Shown one piece after another: positions 1 through 5,644 of a DNA stretch of 31,699 nt (within the stretch, counting starts at the first letter, position 1; every line of letters begins with the position of its first letter). This DNA is from Cyanobacteria bacterium UBA6984 (GTDB lineage Bacteria > Cyanobacteriota > Vampirovibrionia > Gastranaerophilales > Gastranaerophilaceae). The notes under the pieces were generated by a model. It saw only the letters and a list, made by a program, of their open reading frames with translations, searched no databases and had not been told where the DNA came from. Both the position numbers and the translations under genes were made by a program. The DNA lies in assembly GCA_002450015.1 (NCBI GenBank), contig DJYG01000036.1, positions 1 through 31,699 on the forward strand, given 5' to 3'.

Positions 1-59
1 TTGTTTTACTGTTTTAAAAGTTTTGTTTGGTTTTACCTAACCTACTTGCTAAAGTCACT

Positions 60-84
60 ATTTACTGTTCAGCGTTCACTCATA
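60..84 (-). repeat. Copy of a short dispersed intergenic repeat
   Basis: Read on the minus strand this stretch begins ATGAGTGAAC and continues to ACAGTAA. A related string, ATGAGTGAACAGTAATGAG, lies at 4743-4761 in the leader of the pilin-like gene. Both copies are outside genes. The match is short, so this is a tentative call. Positions 1-103 otherwise hold no gene I can support; they lie downstream of the glycosyltransferase stop codon. Confidence 0.35.
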
Positions 85-103
85 TTGTCTTTATCAAACA
101 TCA

Positions 104-892
104 CTATTCTTTATAATAGTAATTTAATTTTGTTCCTAAATCTAATCTTTTTCCGTTATTTTTAAATATTCCTAATTTTATGCCTATTTTAGCCAATCTA
201 TATAGAATACTTACGCAAATTACTCCAAAACCGTACTTACAAGAACGAATAAAGTTTATAGATGAGGCTTCTTTAAAATATTTTGTTGGACAAGATATTT
301 CGCCTATATTATATCTTTCCATAAATAGTAAAGCAATAATTTCATTGTCAAAAATGAAATCATCATCACAGCTTTCAAGTGGTAATTTTTCCAGAACTTC
401 ACGGGTAAATCCCCTAAAACCGGTATGGTATTCCGATAGCTTTTCTTGTAAAAAAAAGTTTTCAAATGCTGTTAAAAATTTATTTGCAACATATTTGTAC
501 AAAGGCATGCCACCCTTTAATGCAGAACGACCAAGCATGCGTGATGCAAGTACAGCATCATATTGTTCAAATGCCATCATAGATGACATTGCAGGAATTA
601 ACTTAGGGGTATATTGATAATCCGGATGAAGCATGATAACAATGTCTGCACCGGCGTTAAGTGCTGCTTTATAGCAAGATTTTTGGTTTGCGCCGTATCC
701 TTTATTTTTCTTATGTACAATTGTTGTTATTTTTAAAGACTTTGACAGCTCCTTAGTGTTATCTAAAGAGCTGTCATCAACTAAAATAACCTCATCAACA
801 AATTCACGATATATTTCATCATAAGTTTGTTTAAGTGTATGCTCTGCATTATAAGCAGGCATTATAACAACGATTTTCTTACCGTTAAGCAT
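104..892 (-). CDS. GT2 family glycosyltransferase (dolichyl-phosphate sugar synthase-like)
   Basis: A 262-residue GT-A fold transferase that probably moves a sugar from a nucleotide donor to a lipid or cell-surface acceptor on the inner face of the membrane. The N-terminus has the GT2 opening motif VVIMPAYNAEHTL (residues 8-20), the aspartate pair VDDSS (38-42) and a metal/donor region LHPDYQYTP (88-96). A GFRGF motif follows in the acceptor half. A hydrophobic stretch near residues 216-245 may bind the membrane. Its ATG overlaps the stop codon of the preceding hibernation factor by one base (TAATG), so the two are translationally coupled. The acceptor cannot be read from sequence. The pairing with hpf is unusual, and I infer no functional link beyond cotranscription. 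Confidence 0.85.
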   Translation of the reverse strand: MLNGKKIVVIMPAYNAEHTLKQTYDEIYREFVDEVILVDDSSLDNTKELSKSLKITTIVHKKNKGYGANQKSCYKAALNAGADIVIMLHPDYQYTPKLIPAMSSMMAFEQYDAVLASRMLGRSALKGGMPLYKYVANKFLTAFENFFLQEKLSEYHTGFRGFTREVLEKLPLESCDDDFIFDNEIIALLFMERYNIGEISCPTKYFKEASSINFIRSCKYGFGVICVSILYRLAKIGIKLGIFKNNGKRLDLGTKLNYYYKE

Positions 893-1278
893 TATTCTTC
901 AGAAATAGCCTCAACAACGACAATTTCGTCATCGTCGTTTTCGTCTTCCAATGCGTCTGTTCTGATAGATGCTTTGTTTGAAGATAATGATTTGTCTTTA
1001 ACTTTTTTAACTTGTCTTAAAAGCTTATCAGAAAGTAAATCAATACTTGCATACATTGATTCTGCTGTTTCTTCTAAATGTAATTTAACTTTGTCTAAAC
1101 TGCACCTTACTTCTGCAATATGTTTTTCTGCTGCAGCAGGGTTTTTAATTACTGACAAAATTACTTCTATACCTTGAATTTGGTCATAGTGAGTAGCTAC
1201 TTTACCAATTTTTTCTTTTACATATGCTTTTATAGCATCTGTTATTTCAATGTTTCTTCCATTTACGTGTATGCGCAT
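892..1278 (-). CDS. hpf: Ribosome hibernation promoting factor, HPF/RaiA family, atypical length
   Basis: A 128-residue protein whose residues 1-98 form the beta-alpha-beta-beta-beta-alpha RaiA/HPF domain that binds the 30S decoding site and silences stationary-phase ribosomes. Motifs include the MRIHVNGRNIEIT start, a central hydrophobic strand GIEVILSV, and a basic C-terminal helix LRQVKKVKDK. Long HPF proteins (about 180-190 aa) add a C-terminal dimerisation domain that makes 100S particles; short HPFs are about 95 aa. Here a roughly 30-residue acidic tail (EDENDDDEI and beyond) replaces that domain. A strong Shine-Dalgarno GGAGG precedes the ATG. The gene overlaps the downstream glycosyltransferase by one base and has its own promoter-like sequence at 1313-1341. 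Confidence 0.88.
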   Translation of the reverse strand: MRIHVNGRNIEITDAIKAYVKEKIGKVATHYDQIQGIEVILSVIKNPAAAEKHIAEVRCSLDKVKLHLEETAESMYASIDLLSDKLLRQVKKVKDKSLSSNKASIRTDALEDENDDDEIVVVEAISEE

Positions 1279-1312
1279 TTATGCCTCCAATATATTTTTA
1301 TAACATAATGAT

Positions 1313-1341
1313 AGGATACAAGAAAAATAAAATAAAATCAA
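1313..1341 (-). promoter_or_regulatory. Likely sigma-70-type promoter for hpf
   Basis: On the minus strand TTGATT (1341-1336) and TATCCT (1318-1313) are separated by 17 bases, about 35 bases before the hpf ATG. Position and spacing are good, but the boxes only partly match consensus in an AT-rich region. Confidence 0.5.
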
Positions 1342-1353
1342 TTGATGAGTTAA

Positions 1354-1584
1354 TTAATTATAATATTCATCTGATATTACTTGTTGTAACTCAACGTTAG
1401 GTGTACCTAAAACTCTTACTAACTCTAAAACAGAAGCTTTCATTTGACATTTTTGAGATGAACCTGAAAAGAAATCTTTGTAAAAACATCCTTCGCAGTT
1501 ACATCCTCTTTTGTAACAATCTAATGCAGTTGGTGTCCATCTTCTTACAGCTACTGCACGTCCCATGTCACGACTTCTAAACAC
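1354..1584 (-). CDS. Small Cys-rich protein of unknown function
   Basis: A 76-residue protein with five cysteines, four clustered as CYKRGCNCEGC (residues 23-33) and one more in the KCQMK segment. This layout could bind a zinc ion or an iron-sulfur cluster. The C-terminal half (MKASVLELVRVLGTPNVEL) looks like one or two helices. The start is GTG at 1584, chosen because a strong GGAGG lies six bases upstream with no other suitable start nearby; an in-frame ATG about six codons inside is an alternative. It is the first gene of the minus-strand group with hpf and the glycosyltransferase. I cannot name a function. The ordered motif and clean ribosome binding site argue that it is a real gene. Confidence 0.75.
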   Translation of the reverse strand: MFRSRDMGRAVAVRRWTPTALDCYKRGCNCEGCFYKDFFSGSSQKCQMKASVLELVRVLGTPNVELQQVISDEYYN

Positions 1585-1815
1585 TTTATGTCCTCCAAGA
1601 TTAAATTCTATTTTACAAGATTATGAAATATTTATTTATCAATATTCTAGCTTTTAGCTATTATTGACAACTACCCTAAAATCAAGCTCCGCTTGCTTTA
1701 TATTAATTGTAAAATTTCAAACTGTTTTTGCAAGTGGGTTTTAGCCTTATTTTCACATTTCGCAACATATAACTCAATCATGCATGGCAGCTATATTTCA
1801 ACTATATCAATCATG

Positions 1816-1960
1816 TTCAGAAATAGACTACGACATGGTTTTCAGGTTTTTAATCATGGAAACCCATGGTGGGTGCATGTTTTCATGATTGAAAAAAGAT
1901 TAAGAAATGTAAATAATTTTCAGAAACCATGCCTTTTTTCAGGTTTCGGGCATGCCTTTC
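1816..1960. repeat. Degenerate ~100-bp duplication and inverted repeats
   Basis: The ordered motifs TTCAGAAA, CATGG, TTTTCAGGTTT and a second CATG occur at about 1816-1857 and again at about 1919-1954, shifted by roughly 100 bases. Between them, AATCATGGAAACCCATG (1852-1868) forms an imperfect inverted repeat with GCATGTTTTCATGATT (1875-1890). Further pairs such as GAAACC/GGTTTC and CATGCC/GGCATG lie at 1923-1954. A transcript across this region could fold into several alternative hairpins. Confidence 0.5.
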
Positions 1961-1973
1961 TTATAAAATTTTC

Positions 1974-2002
1974 TTGAACTACAAATATATTTAATGTATG
2001 CT
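1974..2002 (+). promoter_or_regulatory. Sigma-70-type promoter for minCDE
   Basis: TTGAAC at 1974-1979 and TATGCT at 1997-2002 are separated by exactly 17 bases. The predicted start near 2009 would give a leader of about 30 nt that carries the AAAGGA ribosome binding site at 2025-2030. Confidence 0.6.
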
Positions 2003-2038
2003 TTTTTTGTAGGATATAAATAGCAAAGGAAGAATGTT

Positions 2039-2899
2039 TTGGATAACGGATTTATTGAAGACGGGTTTATTGTAAACCTAAGCAATGCAAGTAATGCAGC
2101 AGAAGTTATTTATGAATTGAGTTCTATATTGGATATGCCGGAAGCTCAAAACAAAAAAATTTGTTTAAAACTTGAAGGTATTGATTTAACTCAATCTCAA
2201 TTATTAAGTATCAAGGCGTTAATTCAGTCTATGGATTCGACACTCGAATTTATTGATACAACATCAGAAGTTACAAAAGATGCTGCAAATATACTGGAAA
2301 TTCACATTTCAGAATTGAAAAACGAAATGGAAATACCTCAAATTCAACCAACAGAGGAAGAATTACAGCAACATACAACAAACCCTAATCTTTTTGGCGA
2401 AGTTCATGATTTTGCATTTCAAGAATTAGCACAAGAAGAAGGTATTCTAAAACCGGAAGAAATCAAAACTTACATGACGATGGACGAAGATGAAACTCCG
2501 GATGTAGAACTTAAAGATGAAGAAGACGATGTTGAAAAACTACCTACATTGTACTTAAATCAAACACTTCGTTCAGGTCAAACAGTTACTTCTGACGGTA
2601 ATATTGTTGTTGTTGGAGATGCAAATCCGGGAAGTGAAATTATTGCCAGAGGTGATGTTACTGTTTGGGGGGTTTTGGGCGGTATTGCTCATGCAGGCTC
2701 AAAGGGTAATGCAAATGCTTGTATAAGAGCTTTAAAAATGAATGCAATTCAATTAAGAATAGCTAATTTCTATGCAAGACGCGTTAATACAGAAAATATA
2801 CCATTTGTTCAAAAATCGACATCTTTTGTTCCGGAAGAAGCAAGAGTTGACGGAAAGACAATAGTTATAAAGACAACATACGAAAGTAAGGAGAAATAA
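2039..2899 (+). CDS. minC: Septum site-determining protein MinC
   Basis: A 286-residue inhibitor of FtsZ ring assembly, which MinD recruits to the membrane to block division away from midcell. Residues 1-100 resemble the N-terminal FtsZ-binding domain. Residues about 105-180 are an acidic linker. Residues about 180-260 form the C-terminal beta-helix, with the family signature GDANPGSEIIARGDVTVWG followed by LGGIAHAG. The start is TTG at 2039: an AAAGGA ribosome binding site sits eight bases upstream, an in-frame stop (TAG, 2021) lies just before, and the nearby ATG at 2034 is in another frame. The stop overlaps the minD ATG by one base. It is first of three genes behind the promoter at 1974-2002. 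Confidence 0.93.
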   Translation: MDNGFIEDGFIVNLSNASNAAEVIYELSSILDMPEAQNKKICLKLEGIDLTQSQLLSIKALIQSMDSTLEFIDTTSEVTKDAANILEIHISELKNEMEIPQIQPTEEELQQHTTNPNLFGEVHDFAFQELAQEEGILKPEEIKTYMTMDEDETPDVELKDEEDDVEKLPTLYLNQTLRSGQTVTSDGNIVVVGDANPGSEIIARGDVTVWGVLGGIAHAGSKGNANACIRALKMNAIQLRIANFYARRVNTENIPFVQKSTSFVPEEARVDGKTIVIKTTYESKEK

Positions 2900-3714
2900 T
2901 GACAGGCAGAGTACTAGTAATTACATCAGGAAAAGGTGGTGTAGGAAAGACAACTACGACTGCGAATATTGGTACAGCTTTAGCAAAAGCAGGTAACAAA
3001 GTTGTTTTAATTGATACGGATTTAGGTTTAAGAAATTTAGATTTGCTACTAGGTTTGGAAAACAGAATTGTTTACACAATAGTAGATGTTGTTGAAGAAC
3101 GATGCAAACTAAAACAAGCGTTAGTAAAAGACAAAAAAAATCCAAATTTATGTTTGTTAGCAGCGGCTCAAACAAGAGATAAAACCGCAATTACAGGTGA
3201 ACAATTAAAAAGCATTTGCGAAGAACTAAAAGAGGATAACGATTTTATTATTATTGACTGTCCTGCCGGTATAGAACAAGGTTTTGAAAATGCAACCGCA
3301 GGTGCTAGTGAGGCAATTGTTGTTGCTACACCTGAAATGTCGGCTGTTCGTGATGCAGACAGAATTATAGGACTATTAGAAGCCAAAGAACATATTGAAA
3401 AATATCATTTGTTATTGAACAGAGTTCGTCCTAATTTGATTAAAACAAACGATATGATGAGCGTTGAAGATGTTGTTGAGATATTATCTTGTAAACTTAT
3501 AGGTATAATTCCGGAAGATACAGGTATTATTACATCAACTAATAAAGGTGAACCGATTGTAAATGATGAAAAATCTCTTGCAGGTCAAGCTTATCATAAT
3601 GTTGCAAAAAGAATTATGGGAGAAGATGTTGAATTCTTAAACATTGACGAACCTCAAGATTTTATTTCAAAAGTTAAAGCATTTTTCTTAAAATTATTTA
3701 AGAAGGAGGCTTAA
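2899..3714 (+). CDS. minD: Septum site-determining ATPase MinD
   Basis: A 271-residue ParA/MinD-type ATPase that binds the membrane as an ATP dimer, carries MinC, and is released by MinE. It has the deviant Walker A motif GKGGVGKTTTTANIG from residue 11, including the signature lysine and the P-loop lysine. The switch region is DTDLGLRNLD (39-48) and Walker B is FIIIDCPAG. The last 17 residues (FISKVKAFFLKLFKKEA) form the amphipathic membrane-targeting helix. Length is normal for the family. It starts on the overlapping TAATG of minC and ends three bases before minE, so the three proteins are likely made in fixed ratio. Confidence 0.97.
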   Translation: MTGRVLVITSGKGGVGKTTTTANIGTALAKAGNKVVLIDTDLGLRNLDLLLGLENRIVYTIVDVVEERCKLKQALVKDKKNPNLCLLAAAQTRDKTAITGEQLKSICEELKEDNDFIIIDCPAGIEQGFENATAGASEAIVVATPEMSAVRDADRIIGLLEAKEHIEKYHLLLNRVRPNLIKTNDMMSVEDVVEILSCKLIGIIPEDTGIITSTNKGEPIVNDEKSLAGQAYHNVAKRIMGEDVEFLNIDEPQDFISKVKAFFLKLFKKEA

Positions 3715-3717
3715 CCG

Positions 3718-4413
3718 ATGAAAGAAATATTTGCAGATTTCTATAATAGAATTGTGGAATTTTTCTCAAAAACAGAAGAAAAAGATAAAACAAAAGATGT
3801 TGCAAGAAACAGATTAAAGTTAGTTTTAATGCAAGATAGAACTAACTTAAATCCTCGTCTTTTAGAACGTTTGAGAGGCGAAATGATAGATTTGCTTTCC
3901 AAATACGTAGTTATGGATAAGGAATTGTTAGAACTGAACTTTACACCCGAAGATGACCAACTGGCATTAATGCTTTCAATTCCTGTAATAAGAGCAAAGG
4001 ATGAGGAAGAAATTGAAGCGGCTCTGAAAGCTGAAGATGAAGAAAAAGAACGTCTTGCAAAACTTGCTGAAGAAGCGGAAGAAGATGATGAAGAAGATGA
4101 TGATGATGAATCAGATGATTTAGAAGAAGATATTGAAACAGATAACGAAGAAGATACTTCAGAAGTAAGTGACAGTGAAGAGGAAACTGACGAAACTTCT
4201 TCTGAGATGTCTGAAAATTCAGAAATACCGCCACCAAAAAAGAAAAAGAAAAAACATAAAAAGAAAAAATATCAACAATCTGAAAATACAGATAATGAAG
4301 AAAAAAAAGAAAATCTTGAAGAGAAAGACAATATCGAAAATAAAATAGAAAATACAGAGCAAACTGAAACAGCAGATAAACAGTTAACAGAAGAAATAAA
4401 ACAAGAAGAATAA
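3718..4413 (+). CDS. minE: Division topological specificity factor MinE with long charged extension
   Basis: Residues 1-92 are a recognisable MinE. An N-terminal amphipathic segment (MKEIFADFYNRIVEFF) is followed by the MinD-contact and dimer region NRLKLVLMQDRTNLNPRLLE (31-50) and further beta strands up to about residue 92. MinE stimulates the MinD ATPase and sets the division site. Family members usually have about 80-110 residues; this one has 231. The extra part is low-complexity: a mostly acidic Glu/Asp stretch (about 95-170), three prolines, a lysine block (about 174-184), then a mixed Glu/Lys/Asn tail. It is in frame with no stop, so the extension is part of the gene as it stands. A strong AAGGAGG ribosome binding site lies inside the end of minD. 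Confidence 0.92.
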   Translation: MKEIFADFYNRIVEFFSKTEEKDKTKDVARNRLKLVLMQDRTNLNPRLLERLRGEMIDLLSKYVVMDKELLELNFTPEDDQLALMLSIPVIRAKDEEEIEAALKAEDEEKERLAKLAEEAEEDDEEDDDDESDDLEEDIETDNEEDTSEVSDSEEETDETSSEMSENSEIPPPKKKKKKHKKKKYQQSENTDNEEKKENLEEKDNIENKIENTEQTETADKQLTEEIKQEE

Positions 4414-4423
4414 TAAAAAGCAA

Positions 4424-4465
4424 AAAGAAGGAGTTTTAATTACATTAAAACTCCTTCTTTTATTC
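4424..4465 (+). terminator. Perfect hairpin terminator after minE
   Basis: AAAGAAGGAGTTTTAAT (4424-4440) and its exact complement (4444-4460) form a 17-bp stem with a 3-base loop. The T-rich side leads into TATTCTG. On the minus strand the stem is followed by CTTTTTGCTTTTT-like sequence, so it may also stop transcripts coming leftwards from the pilin leader. Confidence 0.85.
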
Positions 4466-4555
4466 TGAAATTTTGTTAAAATACAGTATTTAAATTCAAA
4501 TAGAATTTAAATAATTTTATTTTTATATGTAAATTTATGTTAAAGTCATGAACAC

Positions 4556-4705
4556 AAGACCTGTTTTGATGAGGGATTATTTCTTAATATTACTGGATTG
4601 TAGAGATTTTTTAAAAATAACGTGAAATCTCGTGAAAGTTGCAAAATTCAAAAAGTGCGTTATAATTAAAATACAGACCAAAAATCCTTCATCAAAACAG
4701 GTCTT
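4556..4705. repeat. 26-bp inverted repeats enclosing a promoter (possible invertible segment)
   Basis: The left arm (4556-4581) starts AAGACCTGTTTTGATGA. The reverse complement of the right arm (4680-4705) starts with the same 17 bases. Over 26 bases the arms match at 24 positions. They are separated by 98 bases that contain the rightward promoter at 4639-4666. This is the layout of phase-variable invertible promoters. No recombinase gene is in the window, and a small non-autonomous mobile element is an alternative. Confidence 0.7.
4639..4666 (+). promoter_or_regulatory. Sigma-70-type promoter facing the pilin-like gene
   Basis: TTGCAA (4639-4644) and a perfect TATAAT (4661-4666) are separated by 16 bases. 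Transcription would start near 4673, just before the right inverted-repeat arm, giving a leader of about 200 nt. It is the best promoter match between the minE terminator and the pilin-like gene. Confidence 0.65.
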
Positions 4706-4731
4706 CAGTACCAATATGTTGAAGGATTTTT
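4680..4731 (+). promoter_or_regulatory. Leader hairpin overlapping the right inverted-repeat arm
   Basis: AAAAATCCTTCA (4680-4691) pairs perfectly with TGAAGGATTTTT (4720-4731), a 12-bp stem with a 28-base loop. The left strand of the stem is part of the right inverted-repeat arm, so this fold competes with arm-to-arm pairing. A smaller stem AGACC (4675-4679)/GGTCT (4700-4704) is also possible. It may act as a weak attenuator. Confidence 0.45.
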
Positions 4732-4742
4732 GAAAAAGCACT

Positions 4743-4761
4743 ATGAGTGAACAGTAATGAG
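4743..4761 (+). repeat. Copy of a short dispersed intergenic repeat
   Basis: ATGAGTGAACAGTAATGAG resembles the minus-strand string at 60-84. It directly precedes the larger palindromic repeat at 4774-4845. Confidence 0.35.
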
Positions 4762-4773
4762 TAAACTGTTGAC

Positions 4774-4845
4774 TGTCATTCTGAGGGCAAAGCCCGAAGA
4801 ATCCAAAAAAAGTAACTGGATACTTCGCTAGCGCTCAGTATGACA
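4774..4845. repeat. Imperfect palindromic repeat of the GTCATTCTGAG...GAAGAATCC type
   Basis: The left arm runs TGTCATTCTGAGGGC to CGAAGAATCC (4774-4804). The right arm runs GGATACTTCGC to GCTCAGTATGACA (4818-4845), the near-complement. The form (TGTCATTCTGAG, then CGAAGAATCC, and the mirror) matches a palindromic intergenic repeat that I recall from many unrelated bacterial genomes. The arms differ at several positions, so this copy is degenerate. It lies in the transcribed leader of the pilin-like gene. Confidence 0.7.
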
Positions 4846-4874
4846 AAAATATAAATAAAGAAAGGAAGTATAAC

Positions 4875-5627
4875 ATGCTAAAAAGAATATTATTTACAAT
4901 TCACAGTTTACTTTTTTCTAAAGCAATTGCATTTACTTTAGCTGAAACACTGATTGTAATGGGTATAATCGGTGTTGTTGCAGCATTGACACTTCCAAAT
5001 TTAAACTCCTCAACAGGTGACAAAGAAAAAGTTGCTAAAGTTAAAAAAATATATTCAAATTTGAGTGATGCTATCGGTCGTGCAGAAGCTGTTTATGGTC
5101 CATTAGATGAATGGTGTGTCAACTATGAAGATAGTTGCCATGGTAGAATGATGGATAGAATAACAGAATTTATGAAAGTTACCAAAAAATGTAATTTATC
5201 CGATTCTTGTATAATGGATTTTGGGGATTATACAATGGCTGGCGGTTCAAGTAGATGTAGCAGGGCTGTTATTGTTGCTGATGGTACGGCAGTATGTTTT
5301 GCGTATGATCATAGTGCAAGTAGAAGCGATTCTATTATAAAATTTAAAATTGATATAGATGGACCAAATAGAGGGCAATGTGAATCAGGAAAAGATACTT
5401 TTCAATTTGGTTATAATATAAAAAAACAAGTTTTAGAACCTCTATGGAATGATACATATATGTCAAGCAGTACATATGTGGATAAAGAAGAAGGCTATTT
5501 TGATATAGATGCAGCCAGTTCCTGGGTGATTAATTTTGGCAACATGGATTACATAAAAACTCCTGATGGCACGACATGTCCTAATGATACAGAGCTTGCT
5601 TTTGACGGTAATCACAGTTGCAAATAA
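4875..5627 (+). CDS. Type IV pilin-like secreted protein with prepilin N-terminus
   Basis: A 250-residue protein with a class III (prepilin) signal. A basic leader ends at AIA, followed by FTLAETLIVMGIIGVVAALT, which has the usual glutamate at +5 and the hydrophobic helix. The residue before the predicted cleavage is alanine rather than the usual glycine. The mature part has nine cysteines, several in close pairs (CVNYEDSC, CNLSDSC), suggesting a disulfide-bonded extracellular domain. The FTLAE/GIIGVVAALTLP wording is, from memory, typical of pilin-like families in Gastranaerophilales. It may be a minor pilin, a pseudopilin or a surface protein; no pilus assembly gene is nearby. It stands alone, with AAAGGAAG before the ATG and an elaborate leader. 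Confidence 0.8.
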   Translation: MLKRILFTIHSLLFSKAIAFTLAETLIVMGIIGVVAALTLPNLNSSTGDKEKVAKVKKIYSNLSDAIGRAEAVYGPLDEWCVNYEDSCHGRMMDRITEFMKVTKKCNLSDSCIMDFGDYTMAGGSSRCSRAVIVADGTAVCFAYDHSASRSDSIIKFKIDIDGPNRGQCESGKDTFQFGYNIKKQVLEPLWNDTYMSSSTYVDKEEGYFDIDAASSWVINFGNMDYIKTPDGTTCPNDTELAFDGNHSCK

Positions 5628-5644
5628 ATAATTCTTAAACAAAT

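Larger units (their letters stand above)
1585..2038. other. Divergent intergenic region with degenerate repeats
   Basis: These 454 bases separate the minus-strand hpf group from minCDE. Near the left end are small hairpins (CAAGC-TCC-GCTTG at 1683-1695 and TAGCT-TTT-AGCTA near 1649-1661). Positions 1775-1960 hold many imperfect CATG-centred repeats, described separately. The minC promoter and ribosome binding site fill the right end. A 94-codon plus-strand reading frame here has a TTG start, no ribosome binding site and no recognisable protein content, so I do not call it. Confidence 0.7.
4461..4874. other. Repeat-rich leader region of the pilin-like gene
   Basis: About 410 bases without a convincing gene. 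From left to right they hold an AT-rich stretch, a 26-bp inverted repeat pair enclosing a promoter (4556-4705), a second hairpin overlapping the right arm (4680-4731), a short dispersed repeat (4743-4761), and a larger imperfect palindrome (4774-4845). The ribosome binding site AAAGGAAG (4861-4868) of the pilin-like gene follows. A 25-codon frame at 4548-4625 is discussed under rejected items. Confidence 0.8.

Noticed and set aside
505..512. GGCATGCC as a genome-wide HIP1-like marker (also at about 1949, 16592 and 31414)
   Set aside because: Only a handful of copies occur, some within genes and some as terminator stems, so there is no sign of a real enrichment in this window.
180..617. A 145-codon plus-strand frame opposite the glycosyltransferase
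   Set aside because: The minus strand encodes a clear GT2 enzyme; the other frame has no domain and no ribosome binding site.
1693..1977. A 94-codon plus-strand open frame between the hpf group and minC
   Set aside because: It starts on TTG without a ribosome binding site, overlaps a field of imperfect repeats, and its translation shows no recognisable protein pattern.
3941..4423. A 160-codon minus-strand frame opposite the minE tail
   Set aside because: It is the leucine-rich shadow of the Glu/Lys-rich coding strand, with no start signals of its own.
4548..4625. A 25-codon frame starting ATGAACACAAGACC across the left inverted-repeat arm
   Set aside because: No clear ribosome binding site or promoter upstream, and the repeat arm explains its sequence. 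A leader peptide cannot be excluded.
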